Assembly: GCA_049515555.1 (NCBI GenBank)
Contig: JBEKTY010000101.1
Location: forward strand, 1-29,988
Length of the DNA stretch: 29,988 bases
Reading direction: 5' to 3'
Source of the DNA: JBEKTY01 sp049515555
GTDB taxonomy: Bacteria > Planctomycetota > Planctomycetia > Pirellulales > Thermoguttaceae
Positions 15,501 through 23,576 of this stretch are shown in pieces. Position 1 is the stretch's first letter; each line of letters begins with the position of its first letter. The notes beneath the pieces are model-generated. The model did no database searches and was not told where the DNA came from. It saw nothing but the letters and a program-made list of their open reading frames with translations. The translations under genes were made by a program, and so were the position numbers.

Positions 15501-15842
15501 CTCTACCGAAACGGCTCCGCGCTTTCTGTTCTTATAATCTACCCGAGAACTGTGGCGCCACCACTGCCAGAACGGAATCGGACAACGGTTGTCGGATAGG
15601 CTACTATCCGACTCATCGCTGGCCTTCTGCTGTTCGTACCGCAGAACGGCTTCGAACGGATCCTCCCACAGGCGTGCCGGCGCTTTGTTACTCCTGCCCG
15701 CCGCCTTGGGCCAGGCCGTCTCTTCGGGGCGGGAACTCTTGAGCGCCGATTGCGCTGACAACAGCCCAATTACCGCTGCCAGCGCCAAGAGCACCACGCT
15801 CGTCCAATTTCCGGGAAGCTTCGCCGATACCTGTTCGTCCAT
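12522..15842 (-). CDS. Large multi-pass membrane protein of unknown function
   Basis: 1106 residues from ATG 15842, with a near-ideal AAGGAGG eight bases upstream. One membrane helix lies at about 13-32, and then a soluble region of ~590 residues follows. Within it, LALIAEHDTLYGRTLPATF (about 375-393) and IGVLGSDVYDKLLLLQSLR (about 492-510), then FFTTDLDARLWHP and NLIVASSYGLQL, have the alternating strand-helix look of a periplasmic-binding-protein (type I) fold. About eight further helices lie at roughly 632-656, 672-694, 715-732, 855-873, 886-904, 962-979, 988-1010 and 1077-1093, with a charged coiled-coil-like stretch at 1012-1070. A Cys-rich part (230-350) contains DDWCGACP and CGKCEIQF. 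I recall related uncharacterised proteins with the LGSDVYDKLL segment but no assigned role. A membrane-bound sensor is one reading. Confidence 0.8.
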   Translation of the reverse strand: MDEQVSAKLPGNWTSVVLLALAAVIGLLSAQSALKSSRPEETAWPKAAGRSNKAPARLWEDPFEAVLRYEQQKASDESDSSLSDNRCPIPFWQWWRHSSRVDYKNRKRGAVSVEFPRLHAHKVGASAQSLGPFLTLAVMVTGAPDVDGVEWRVRYRVATLSALAAAGYIPADSEHLEYFRSSLPNGGGGQVESVPYEWFTRSDVAPSAARGAEPQSRFENILVVWVADDWCGACPLTLLSQLRTKLQKDACRWGRNDYDNAPFRVMGPWGSTILKAMFDETTPSRKGPCANAFSGIELYVASATADDTFICAGNAEPKFPPEGSEEDTPRKRFADRCGKCEIQFRNLTCTDGQLAKELVRELGLRGVDPRKGDRLALIAEHDTLYGRTLPATFLYEVGKPPDGGDVSESLRDISGVVRCFTYLRGLDGKLAADGRQGAVEKQSPAGRDARGAGEQLDELERPKGRSQLDYIPRLAGELKRWSAERGGPLKAIGVLGSDVYDKLLLLQSLRAQFPRVIFFTTDLDARLWHPRELRWTRNLIVASSYGLQLQPDLQRGIPPFRNSYQTALFRAVLEAVEDKRALEHSDRVQDPNKPGFPAPRLFEVGYSGAYDLSVASDKQTVHPPRRPEAWYSVATHCLFWGGWGALIVLLLVVALSQFTPSPWQGTKRVAGPLGWSVFAVVLAFLIGYALVIVCNHCCDQGEPFSLLDGISIWPTELIRLAAAVLGTLFLFRSHSALSWMLTRLAKRFQLEPKPEDDLAARAVTGHSAAKNEIPASLPSQEPRIAARRRGSFSCFCSVLAIWCLRWCNSGTMSWRTETVVVGGAGKDKENIDVLKLWSHYERLRSFRSRALRCLPTTISYLVACILLMQLLGWPSQPHRGDWSAGANVVALIFGIVVFVVLTFHVLDTTWLCKRVVEILSQSPTQWPVPVLEKWRTELHTKPDYLDEWLDMRFIGGLTRVVGELIWYPVIVLVLLIVARNPCFHSFDWPLSLWLIFGLSTFFAILSAILLRGAAKSAREKELERLRFKLIAAQRERNGPRQGASGIDDSSVAQIELLIKEIEGQRNGAFAPLTSHPVVHTVLLLVIGLLASGIDIPALIEHVSGKY

Positions 15843-15917
15843 ATCTGCGACCTCCTTGATGATCGTGTCGGGGCACTCGGTTCTTACACACCACCCATGA
15901 GCTTACCAGCGGTGGAA

Positions 15918-16652
15918 TCACCTAACGGCCGAACAGTGTTTTGCCGCGCGTGCGGTCGTCGTTAACGCCAACGGAGCAATAAGTGGTAAAAGCTTTTTGG
16001 CGAGCATCTTTCCGCCGATAAGCAGGGAGCCAAGTACCCCGCAAGTAAGCAGCGCAAGTGTCGATGGCTCGGGTACGCTCATGATCGACGTGTTCATTAC
16101 TTCCACTTGGCTGGCCAAGGCATCGGTTGTGAACAGGAACCCATCGCTCTGGCTGTAGCCGGTGATGTCGAGGCGGTTCCAGCCGGCCGAGAGACTGATG
16201 CTCGCGGGAACCCCTAACGGAAACTGCTGCGGGGAATCAAAGGCGTAGTTCAGGAACCAGCATGGCACGCAATCCCCGTCGCCTTCCAGCGAGATGGTTG
16301 TGGGCGTCGGGACGTACAGGTACGCCCAGGCGTCAAATTGGTGGTCTACACCGCGACCGAGCGACAGGCTGCCGTCCAAAGGGTTGCCGGTGGTTGAGGA
16401 AGTGCCCCAGGCGAAGTTGTAATCCTCACCTCCCCGGAACTCGCCCCAACCGTCGTCAACAGTCGTTTCCCACGGCCGGACCCACGCGGTATTGTTGTCG
16501 AAGAAATATTGGGTATTCTCTCGGAGGTTCCAGAGGTTGTTCCCTATCGCCTGTCCCCGGGACGCCGAGGGCAGAAATGCGATGATCGCCAGCGCCGAAC
16601 AACTGACCAAGCAGACCGGTCGCACGCTACCAACAACGCGGTTACTACGCAT
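15918..16652 (-). CDS. PEP-CTERM sorting domain protein
   Basis: 244 residues from ATG 16652, with GAGG upstream. A basic N-terminus plus hydrophobic stretch (about 10-32) forms a signal peptide. The middle is a beta-rich domain with ISLEGDGDCVPCWFLNYAFDS and WNRLDITGYSQSDGFLF segments, shorter than most lectin-like PEP-CTERM bodies (the first is split here: ISLEGDGDCVP, CWFLNYAFDS). At 192-217 the sorting signal SVPEPSTLALL plus a membrane helix is recognised by an exosortase. Normally the chain ends in a few basic residues. Here, after KMLAKK, a further ~24 mostly hydrophobic residues follow, which is unusual. Its start overlaps the stop of a 47-residue upstream gene by eight bases. Confidence 0.85.
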   Translation of the reverse strand: MRSNRVVGSVRPVCLVSCSALAIIAFLPSASRGQAIGNNLWNLRENTQYFFDNNTAWVRPWETTVDDGWGEFRGGEDYNFAWGTSSTTGNPLDGSLSLGRGVDHQFDAWAYLYVPTPTTISLEGDGDCVPCWFLNYAFDSPQQFPLGVPASISLSAGWNRLDITGYSQSDGFLFTTDALASQVEVMNTSIMSVPEPSTLALLTCGVLGSLLIGGKMLAKKLLPLIAPLALTTTARAAKHCSAVR

Positions 16653-16788
16653 GCCTCACCTCGTTTTGTGCCCTGGCCGGACGAACGCCTGCCCCGAAAT
16701 CGGCGAGCACGATGCTGCCGATGGTAATGGCCCGAGTCGTGGTGTTGAGCAGGATGAGGGCGAGAAGCGTGGCCAGGGTCCTCGTCAT
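16645..16788 (-). CDS. Small secreted peptide, overlapping the PEP-CTERM gene
   Basis: 47 residues from ATG 16788. AGGG seven bases upstream supports this start within a longer open frame. The first 20 residues (MTRTLATLLALILLNTTTRA) are a plausible signal peptide with an A-x-A-like cleavage region. The rest is short and shows no domain. The stop codon lies inside the first codons of the PEP-CTERM gene, so translation may be coupled. It could also be a leader peptide or a chance frame; the good ribosome binding site and signal favour a real gene. Confidence 0.5.
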   Translation of the reverse strand: MTRTLATLLALILLNTTTRAITIGSIVLADFGAGVRPARAQNEVRHA

Positions 16789-16964
16789 GGCGGTTCCCTC
16801 GGCAATAAGTGGGGCTTCCTCCCCCGATGCGATTGCCCCCATTCTGGCCGGAAACGGCGTTCTTGTCAACGAATATGCGGCAAGAGACAGTGGCCGGGGG
16901 CCGTGGAAACACGCCGTACGGCGGGTCGAACGCAGAAAAGCCCCACCAAACCCGCGAAGAAGTG

Positions 16965-16997
16965 GTGGTGGGGCTCGCTCCGCTCGACCCACCCTAC
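16965..16997. repeat. Dispersed G/C-rich inverted repeat at a gene end
   Basis: A palindromic-looking segment with GGTGGGG near one end and CCCACC near the other, and CTCGCTCCGCTCG in the middle. It resembles 11350-11379. It overlaps the stop codon of the glycosidase-like gene (TAG, minus strand, 16996-16994). Confidence 0.5.
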
Positions 16998-19420
16998 TGT
17001 GGTTTTGCGGTAATGGGCCGGTGGGGCGGGGTGGCCTTCAGGGACCCGGCGCCCAGGCCCACGGCCGGGGCGATCGAGCCGATCGTTTCGCGGTCGAGAT
17101 TGAAGATCGTGAAGCCCGCGGCGCCCAGCCCTCGGGCCTGGCGAATCTGGCCCAGCACCTGGTCGGGCGTAAGCGACGACCGCGAGGCCGTGGCCCCGAT
17201 GCCGGGGTAGACCGGCACCCGGGCGCCGACCAACTCGAGCTGCCCGGCGACCAGGCCGGCGAAGGAAAGATCGCTCTCGGTGTAGTCCATCGGGCAGAGG
17301 AAATCGAGGTAGCCGCTGCGGACCCAGGCCACCCAATCCTGGCCGACCGACTGGCGGCAGCTCGGGTAGGCCCCGAACACGGCCGCCGAAATCTTGATCC
17401 CCGGGCGGAGTTGCTTCGCCTCGCGGGAGACGACCTCGACCAGCCGCGTAATCTGCGCGCATCGCCACCGGCCGTATTCCTCGCGCCGCGGGCCGGCCGA
17501 GCAGTCGTGCGGCCAGTTGATGACCTTCCGGCCGCTATCGGCCTCGAAACGGCTGCGGCAGCCCTGGCAGTAGCAATGCTCGCCGTCGGGATAGCGGATG
17601 TAGTCGAAGTGCAGGCCGTCGACCTCGTACTTCCGCGCAACCTCGAGCATGCTATCCAATTCCAGCCGGAAGTTCAGGGGATGCGAGGGGCACAGCCAGT
17701 CGATCGGCCCGCCGGCGGCGGAGACCTGCGTGCGGCCTTCGCGGCGGAGCCGGGCCACGAACTCGCCCGGAGCGCCCGACAAGTTGTAGTTCACCTTCCA
17801 CACGTGGACCTCCAGGCCGTGGTGGTGGGCGGCGGCCACGCACTGGGCCACCTGGTCGCCGTATTGGGCGAAGGTCTCGCTCCGCGGCAGGACGTCGCTG
17901 GCGTAATGCGCCCGGCCGGCCCACAGCATGTTGGGCACGATCATGTTGAACCCGGCCCGGGCCAACTCCTTGGCCGTGCGGTGCCAATCGCCGGGATAGG
18001 CCCCGGTGCCGGAGTGGTTCCAGAAGGCCCGGCCTTCGCGGGCCTTGCCGGGCTCGGCCCGCAGGTAGGCCTCGACCAGCAGGCCACGTGCCTGGTGGAG
18101 TTTTTCAGCCGCGGCGGGAAACTCGTTTCGGGCCAGGCAGTCGCCGGCCGCATGGAGCGTCTCCAGGGCCCGGTCGAGCCGGGCCACGGCCGCCGCGTTG
18201 CCGCTGGCCCGGACCTGCGCGGCCACCGCCTCGGTGCCGGGAAGATAGCCCACGCGGCCGGCCCGCTCTTGCTGGGCGTGGGCCATGTCGGCCCACAGTT
18301 CCGGAACCAGCTTGCCCAGCACGGCGGCCAACAACTGCCGTTTGCCCGCCGCATCGTCGGCCAGAAAGATATGGCTGAAGAAGGCCCCGCGGTCGCTCAG
18401 CAGCATGGCCGGCTGGCCGGCCGGACGGCCGGCGGAATCGTACCACTGCCCGATAACCCGGGCATGGTAAGCCAGGGGCTCGGCGGCGGTGATGTTCCAC
18501 GATGCCTGGCGGACCGCCGGCGGCAGGCCCGGCACGTCCGGGGCGTCGAAGCGGATGGCGGCCAACTGCTCCGGCCGCTCGGGCCGAACGTAGTGGAACT
18601 TGCCGAACCCCAGGGCCGCCTGTAGCCGCGGCGGAAGTTGGTAGCAGGCCAGCAGTTTCCCGCCCGAGCCGACGAACCGTTCCAGGGCAGCGGCCGTTTC
18701 GTCGGCCAGCAGGGGGTTGTAGGCCAGGATGGCGGCGCGGCGGTCCTTCAAGGCCCCGTGGGCCACGGCCTGCTCGTCGACGGCGTCGGAGCCCAGGCCG
18801 ATAGCGGCGAGCATGTCGGCCATCAGGTCCGCCGCCTGGGCAGCCGCCTGGCCCTCGCCATGCTCGCGCAAGGCCGCGGCCGCGGGGATGACCACCGCCA
18901 CGTCGTGCCAGAGGGCCGCCAGCGGGCCGATCCGCAGCGCGCAGTCGCGGGCAGCGCCCCGCCAGGCGGCAATGCGGACGCCGTCGATGCGGTTCCAGCC
19001 GGCCGGTCGGCCCTCGACGCGAAACGAGGCCTTCGACAGGCGAATCACGTGCCAGCCCTTCTGTTGCAGGCCCGTGCCGGCGGCGTACCAGCCGTCGCCG
19101 CTCTTGAAGTACAGGCTGAGCTGGCCGATGCCGGCCGGGTCGGTGGCCGCAACCTCCAGGCTGAACTCGCCCAATGCGGCCAGGTCGGCCGTAATCTGGC
19201 GATCGACGTAGGCCCGGGGCAGACCCGGCTCACGGGCGAAGGGCAGCGCAAGCTCGATCGCCGTCCGATCGCCCTCGTGGACCATTCGGATCCCCGAGCC
19301 GGACGAAGCGGTCCACCCCCGGGCTGGGACCGCCGCCTGTCTGTCAATGCGATAGAACGTGCACAGCGGTTGCTCGTGCACGGCACCGAGCACCAAACCG
19401 GCAAGAAGCATGGCAATCAT
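16994..19420 (-). CDS. Secreted GHL10-type (family 10-like) glycosyl hydrolase protein
   Basis: 808 residues from ATG 19420, with GGAG eight bases upstream; another ATG lies three codons in. Residues 1-14 are a short hydrophobic signal. The N-terminal ~170 residues look like a carbohydrate-binding beta-sandwich (LSLYFKSGDGWYAAGTG, then WNRIDGVRIAAW). Residues ~170-380 look like a glutamine-amidotransferase/beta-galactosidase-trimerisation type domain (LERFVGSGGKLLACYQLP). The C-terminal ~330 residues are a TIM-barrel of the glycosyl-hydrolase-like 10 type: WHRTAKELARAGFNMIVPNM, HHHGLEVHVWKVNYNL, VDGLHFDYIRYPDGEHC, and CPMDYTE near the end. It probably acts on extracellular polysaccharide; the substrate is not deducible. 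The stop codon falls inside a dispersed repeat. Confidence 0.82.
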   Translation of the reverse strand: MIAMLLAGLVLGAVHEQPLCTFYRIDRQAAVPARGWTASSGSGIRMVHEGDRTAIELALPFAREPGLPRAYVDRQITADLAALGEFSLEVAATDPAGIGQLSLYFKSGDGWYAAGTGLQQKGWHVIRLSKASFRVEGRPAGWNRIDGVRIAAWRGAARDCALRIGPLAALWHDVAVVIPAAAALREHGEGQAAAQAADLMADMLAAIGLGSDAVDEQAVAHGALKDRRAAILAYNPLLADETAAALERFVGSGGKLLACYQLPPRLQAALGFGKFHYVRPERPEQLAAIRFDAPDVPGLPPAVRQASWNITAAEPLAYHARVIGQWYDSAGRPAGQPAMLLSDRGAFFSHIFLADDAAGKRQLLAAVLGKLVPELWADMAHAQQERAGRVGYLPGTEAVAAQVRASGNAAAVARLDRALETLHAAGDCLARNEFPAAAEKLHQARGLLVEAYLRAEPGKAREGRAFWNHSGTGAYPGDWHRTAKELARAGFNMIVPNMLWAGRAHYASDVLPRSETFAQYGDQVAQCVAAAHHHGLEVHVWKVNYNLSGAPGEFVARLRREGRTQVSAAGGPIDWLCPSHPLNFRLELDSMLEVARKYEVDGLHFDYIRYPDGEHCYCQGCRSRFEADSGRKVINWPHDCSAGPRREEYGRWRCAQITRLVEVVSREAKQLRPGIKISAAVFGAYPSCRQSVGQDWVAWVRSGYLDFLCPMDYTESDLSFAGLVAGQLELVGARVPVYPGIGATASRSSLTPDQVLGQIRQARGLGAAGFTIFNLDRETIGSIAPAVGLGAGSLKATPPHRPITAKPQ

Positions 19421-19452
19421 GGGCAGGGCTCCAGAGGTTTAGCATGCGTAGG

Positions 19453-19651
19453 GTGCCACTGCTGGCTTGTCCAGCAGTGTTCGTGCCGGGTGCCACTGCC
19501 GGCTTGTCCAGCAGTGTTCGTGCCGGGTGCCACTGTCGGCCTGTTCAGCAGTGTTCGTGCCGGGTGCCACTGCTGGCTTGTCCAGCAGTGTTCGTGCAAG
19601 TACCAGCCGAGTGCCAAAAGGCACTGCTGGACAAGCCAGCAGTGGCACCCC
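19453..19651. repeat. Array of four 37-bp palindromic repeats plus one inverted copy
   Basis: Direct units begin at 19453, 19490, 19527 and 19564 with an exact 37-base period. Each contains CACTGCTGG-CTTGT-CCAGCAGTG or a slightly changed form. An inverted copy lies at 19622-19651. The connecting sequence TTCGTGCCGG is constant, so these are not CRISPR spacers. Units 2 and 3 differ at several positions, units 1 and 4 are identical over the hairpin. The same motif occurs in the MITE-like unit at 4285-4454. Confidence 0.85.
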
Positions 19652-19824
19652 GGACTCAGCCATCCTAGCCGCCGGCGGCGGTTGCGGCAACCGTGCGGCC
19701 GTAAGCCGGGCATTCTCAGACTTGCCACGCCCGCAATATCGCGGCAAACTCGGAGGGCAGTTATACTTGCGTGCAGGCGTAAGATACCGACATTCTATCG
19801 TAACAAAGGAAGCCGGGGTCCGTC
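19652..19824 (+). other. Upstream region of the PQQ-propeller gene
   Basis: TATACT at 19762-19767 could be a -10 element, 57 bases before the gene, but no matching -35 is evident. AAAGGA at 19805-19810 is a rather distant ribosome binding site. Nothing else is recognised in this gap. Confidence 0.3.
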
Positions 19825-21123
19825 GTGGGAAAAGTTCTATGTGCGTTTGTGATGGTTGCAGCCCTGGCCCACGTGGCGCCGGCTGACTGGCCGCAGTTCC
19901 AGGGGCCCGGTCGTGACGGCGTCTCGACCGAGACCATCAAGCTCGCCGACTCCTGGCCGGCGGGCGGTCCCAGAGTGGTTTGGAAGATGGAAGGCAAACT
20001 CGGCACCGGCTTCGGCGGGCCGGTTGTCGCCGGCGGCCAGATCTACCTCTTCGACCGCGTCAACGACCAGCAGGATGTCCTCCGCTCGATCGACCTGGGC
20101 AGCGGCAAGCAGGAGTGGACCTTCGCCTACTACGCGCCGCCGCAGGCGAAAGACGACCCCGAGGCCGGCAGGTACAAGGGCGGCTACAACGGCTCGCGCA
20201 ACCTGCCCACGGTTGATGGCGGCCGTGTATACATCCTAGGGCCGTTCGGCGACCTGCATTGCGTCAACCCGGAGACCCACCAGGCCGTTTGGGCCCGAAA
20301 CATCATCCGCGACTACGGCGCGAATCTCGGCAACTGGGGCATCTGCCAGTCGCCCGCCGTTTACGGGAAGATGGTGATCGTGGCGCCACTGTCGAAGAAG
20401 GCGGGCATCGTGGCCTTCGACAAGGGCACGGGCAAGGAGGTCTGGAAATCGGAGCCCCTCGGCGGGATCGCGTGGACCTCGCCCTTTATCTCGACGGTTG
20501 ACGGCGTGGACCAGGTGGTGATGCTCCTGAACCGCAACGAGCCGCGTCTGACAGGTCTGGATGCGGCGACCGGCCGGAAACTCTGGCTTTACGAGGGCTG
20601 GAAGTGCCCCAACCCGGTCGCCTCGCACACCGATTGCGGCCGGGGGCGGTTCTTCATCACCGGGGGTTACGGGTGCGGCTGCGTGATGGTCCAGGCCGCC
20701 CGTCAAAGCGGCCGGTGGCAGGTCCGCGAGCTGTTCCGGAACAAGAACTGCGGAGCTCAGGCGTGCAAGCCCGTCTGCTATAAGGGCCACCTGTATGCCA
20801 ATAGCACCGACTTCGGCAACGGGCTGATGTGCCTGGGCCTGGCCGGCAACGTGAAGTGGAAGACCGCCAACGGCAACGAGGAAGAGAATGGAAGTGTACT
20901 GATCGCCGACGGGAAGATCTTCAGCCTGCTGAGCGAGACGGGCGTGTTGCGTCTGGTCCGGGCCTCGCCCGACGGTCACCAGGAGTTGGCCTCGGCCAGC
21001 GTCTGCGGGGGCGGCAACACGTGGGCGCCCATGGCCGTCAGTGACGGAAAACTCCTCATCCGAAGAGGCCGCACGCTTGTCTGTCTGGACGTCGGCGCAG
21101 TATCGGGCGCAGCGGGCAAGTGA
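19825..21123 (+). CDS. PQQ-like beta-propeller repeat protein, exported
   Basis: 432 residues from GTG 19825. Residues 1-20 (MGKVLCAFVMVAALAHVAPA) form a signal peptide. DWPQFQGPGRDGVSTE directly after the cleavage site is the standard opening of planctomycete PQQ-like proteins. Several propeller blades can be followed: GPVVAGGQIYLFDRV, GGRVYILGPFGDLHCV, VAPLSKKAGIVAFDKGTGKEVWKSE (split: VAPLSKKAGIVAFDK, GTGKEVWKSE), LTGLDAATGRKLWLYEG, YKGHLYANS, and VLIADGKIFSLLSETGVLRLV. The GTGKEVW-type blade motif is shared with BamB and with quinoprotein dehydrogenases. No cofactor-binding residues can be assigned, so it is more likely a structural or binding propeller in the periplasm. It converges on the tadG-like gene, 11 bases away. 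Confidence 0.9.
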   Translation: MGKVLCAFVMVAALAHVAPADWPQFQGPGRDGVSTETIKLADSWPAGGPRVVWKMEGKLGTGFGGPVVAGGQIYLFDRVNDQQDVLRSIDLGSGKQEWTFAYYAPPQAKDDPEAGRYKGGYNGSRNLPTVDGGRVYILGPFGDLHCVNPETHQAVWARNIIRDYGANLGNWGICQSPAVYGKMVIVAPLSKKAGIVAFDKGTGKEVWKSEPLGGIAWTSPFISTVDGVDQVVMLLNRNEPRLTGLDAATGRKLWLYEGWKCPNPVASHTDCGRGRFFITGGYGCGCVMVQAARQSGRWQVRELFRNKNCGAQACKPVCYKGHLYANSTDFGNGLMCLGLAGNVKWKTANGNEEENGSVLIADGKIFSLLSETGVLRLVRASPDGHQELASASVCGGGNTWAPMAVSDGKLLIRRGRTLVCLDVGAVSGAAGK

Positions 21124-21134
21124 ACCGCTCCAAG

Positions 21135-23576
21135 CTACTGGTTCGGCACCAGGATGATGGATTGCGTCTGGTCAAGGATATTGGTGAAGGCTTGCTGCAG
21201 TTTGGCCTGCCGCTGAGCGATCGTGCCGATGCACCATTTGTAGCCGTTGGCCGGGTCGCTTGCGGAGCTGGGGAAGGTGGTCCCGCCGGTGCTTGAAAGC
21301 GACGCCAGGAAGCTAACGGCGCTGGCCTGCTCCGATCCCGAGGCCGTCGACTCGAAGATCGCGCCGAAGGCGATGCAGCTAAGCTGTACGGCCCCTGCGG
21401 TGTGCGCGTAGCCCGGTAGTCCGTTGCCCCCGGTGTCAGTGTCCAGGGCGCAGATCCGCGTGGCGACATTTATCGCCGACTGCGATGCGGAGCTGCTTGA
21501 AGCGGAATACGTGCCCAGCGTGCCGACGTTGTAGTAGGACAGGTAGGCGCCGGGGGAAGTGCTGGCGGTGGCGCTGGTGGCCTGGTTGGCCATGCCGTCG
21601 GTCTCGAGGATGACGATTTTTTGGGCCCCTTTTCGGCCGTACCCGCCCATGCCCGCCGATTGCAAAGCGGTATTGCCGCTGAGCTGGTTATAGGCCAGCA
21701 TGAGGCCGTAGTCCGTGGACGTGTTGGAGCAGTAGTCGCCGTGGGCGCGGGGCGTGTGCTGATCGTTGGTGTCCCAGGGGCGGACGTCGGCCGAGCTGCT
21801 GTTGGGCGGGTACCAGAGGGCGTTTATCAAGGAAGTGTAGTCGCGGGTGAGGCTCACGCGAGGCACGCTGAACTGGCCGGCCCCGGCCGGGTCGCCGGAG
21901 TAACAGGGGCGGCTGAACATTATGAGCGACACCAGGTCGTTGGGATGGTTCTGCTGGATATCCAGCAAGGCCCCGTTCACCCCCATTTTGGCCGCGTACA
22001 TCGAGAGGTCGTGGGTTGTGCCGGGCAACAAACCGGTATCGGAAAGATACTGGATCATGGTCATCGGGCCGAACCAAAGGCGATGCCGGGGCCGCTTCGG
22101 ATTGTCGTTGGGATCGATGAAACTGTTGTAGCTCCATTGATATTTGTAGTCGGGGCCGCTGATCTTGATGGCCTTCGAGCCCGCCGTGAAATCGGGGCCG
22201 TAACTGCACGTCGGACTATTCGGATTCTGGGTGTTGCCGTACGGATCTTTCCAGACGCCGATCACGTAGTCGATGTACTCCTTCCAGAACCGCTGGTCGG
22301 CGTTGGTGATCGAGCTGTTGGCCTGCGTGTAGTCGTACGAGTTGGGGTTGCTGGTGGGCACGTCGCTGGGAATGGCGCTGTAAAACAGGATGTGACCGGA
22401 GCGCAACTGCGAGGGAAACGGGTTGGGGCTCTGCTTGATCCAGGCCAGGATCGCCTTGTAATTGAGTATGTAGTTGACGTTCCCCGAGGAGTCCTCGGGG
22501 TTCAGCCAGTTGCCGTTGCTGTCCCAAAGGGCCGTGTCGTCGTTGCAGGGCGTTCCGTCGGGATTCTTGAAGTACAGTTTCCGCCAGTCGGTGGTGGCTC
22601 CGGGCTGGGGGGGCCAGATGAAGAAGGTCTTGCCCCAATAGCCCGGTCCCTGGGTATAGCCGTTGAAATTCGGATAGCTGGGGAAAAAATTGTTGCTGGC
22701 ATTCGTGGCGTCGGACCAGGTCAACACCCATGTGCCGTTGGCCTTTTGGTAATTGTCGCCCGAGATCGGTGCGTTGGTGGTGGTCCCCGCGGAGCTGAAC
22801 GCCTGGCTTTTGCTGGCCCCGAAGTTGTTCTGGTAGTAATCGTTGGCCATCACGGCGGTGGAGTCCATTCCCCAGACGGCCTGGCTGATGTTGCAGCCGC
22901 CGACACGCGAGTCGGTGCTGGTGCACACCAGATTCACGTTGGAAGAGAAAGTCGGGTCATAAGGCCCGAACTTGGGCACGACGGGGTCGGGGTCGTTGGG
23001 GGTGTTTATCATGTTGCCCAGATAGCTTTCGACGTTCCAAATATCGCTCTCGTTGTTCATCGACCCGGAGTAGTCCAGTACGAGGACCACGTCGCGGGGG
23101 CGCGCGGCGGCCGTGGCCGTGGCCGTCACGGTGTTGGCCGTAATCCCGAAAATATTGCAGAATGTGCCGGGAACCTGATGCGTGATCGTTACCTGGGTAA
23201 GGTTATAGATGTCGCCGGTGGGGAGGGGATTGGTAAACACCGGCGCGAACGTCTGGTGGGTGTAATCGTAATGGTAGGCCCCGTGTTGCACCGTTGTGAC
23301 CTCCGCGGTCTGGAGCTGGACCCCGAGAATGCTGGAAGCCGTCGCGGCGCTGGTGGCATTGGTGGTGGCCGTAGCGAGGTTGGCGGCCGTGCCGGTGGAC
23401 AATGTTCGCGCCCCGGCGATGGCCGCGGCATCGGCGGCGTTCTGGCACTGGGTTCGCGCCACCGCCAGCCGGCCCACGTCCATCGCCAGCGCCACGAAAC
23501 CGAGCATGACGGCCACAGAAACCGCCATCAGCGGCACGATCGTACCCCGGCGACAAACCGCCTTCGAGCGTCGCAT
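21135..23576 (-). CDS. TadG-like pilus protein with large von Willebrand A domain
   Basis: 813 residues from ATG 23576, which directly follows the TAG of the upstream TadE gene, so translation is probably coupled. Residues 10-55 (RRGTIVPLMAVSVAVMLGF, then DVGRLAVARTQCQNAADAAA) are the TadG/TadE-like N-terminal helix region typical of Tad (Flp) pilus minor proteins. A VWA domain begins near 160, with the metal-site motif DYSGSM at 168-173. The C-terminal part carries VILETDGMANQAT-like sequence (KIVILETDGMANQ). The protein is rich in Asn, Ser, Tyr and Pro, fitting an extracellular adhesin. It is the last gene of a three-gene operon. Confidence 0.88.
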   Translation of the reverse strand: MRRSKAVCRRGTIVPLMAVSVAVMLGFVALAMDVGRLAVARTQCQNAADAAAIAGARTLSTGTAANLATATTNATSAATASSILGVQLQTAEVTTVQHGAYHYDYTHQTFAPVFTNPLPTGDIYNLTQVTITHQVPGTFCNIFGITANTVTATATAAARPRDVVLVLDYSGSMNNESDIWNVESYLGNMINTPNDPDPVVPKFGPYDPTFSSNVNLVCTSTDSRVGGCNISQAVWGMDSTAVMANDYYQNNFGASKSQAFSSAGTTTNAPISGDNYQKANGTWVLTWSDATNASNNFFPSYPNFNGYTQGPGYWGKTFFIWPPQPGATTDWRKLYFKNPDGTPCNDDTALWDSNGNWLNPEDSSGNVNYILNYKAILAWIKQSPNPFPSQLRSGHILFYSAIPSDVPTSNPNSYDYTQANSSITNADQRFWKEYIDYVIGVWKDPYGNTQNPNSPTCSYGPDFTAGSKAIKISGPDYKYQWSYNSFIDPNDNPKRPRHRLWFGPMTMIQYLSDTGLLPGTTHDLSMYAAKMGVNGALLDIQQNHPNDLVSLIMFSRPCYSGDPAGAGQFSVPRVSLTRDYTSLINALWYPPNSSSADVRPWDTNDQHTPRAHGDYCSNTSTDYGLMLAYNQLSGNTALQSAGMGGYGRKGAQKIVILETDGMANQATSATASTSPGAYLSYYNVGTLGTYSASSSSASQSAINVATRICALDTDTGGNGLPGYAHTAGAVQLSCIAFGAIFESTASGSEQASAVSFLASLSSTGGTTFPSSASDPANGYKWCIGTIAQRQAKLQQAFTNILDQTQSIILVPNQ

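Noticed and set aside
16712..18625. Long plus-strand open frame opposite the glycosidase-like gene
   Set aside because: Antisense shadow in G+C-rich DNA; the minus-strand product has recognisable GHL10 motifs.
19453..19651. CRISPR-like array
   Set aside because: The sequence between the palindromes is constant and the period is exactly 37 bases, so there are no spacers; no cas gene is nearby.
19441..19728. Open frames on both strands across the 37-bp array encoding repeated CPAVFVPGA-type peptides
   Set aside because: They arise only because the repeat lacks stops; they have no ribosome binding site and change frame from unit to unit.
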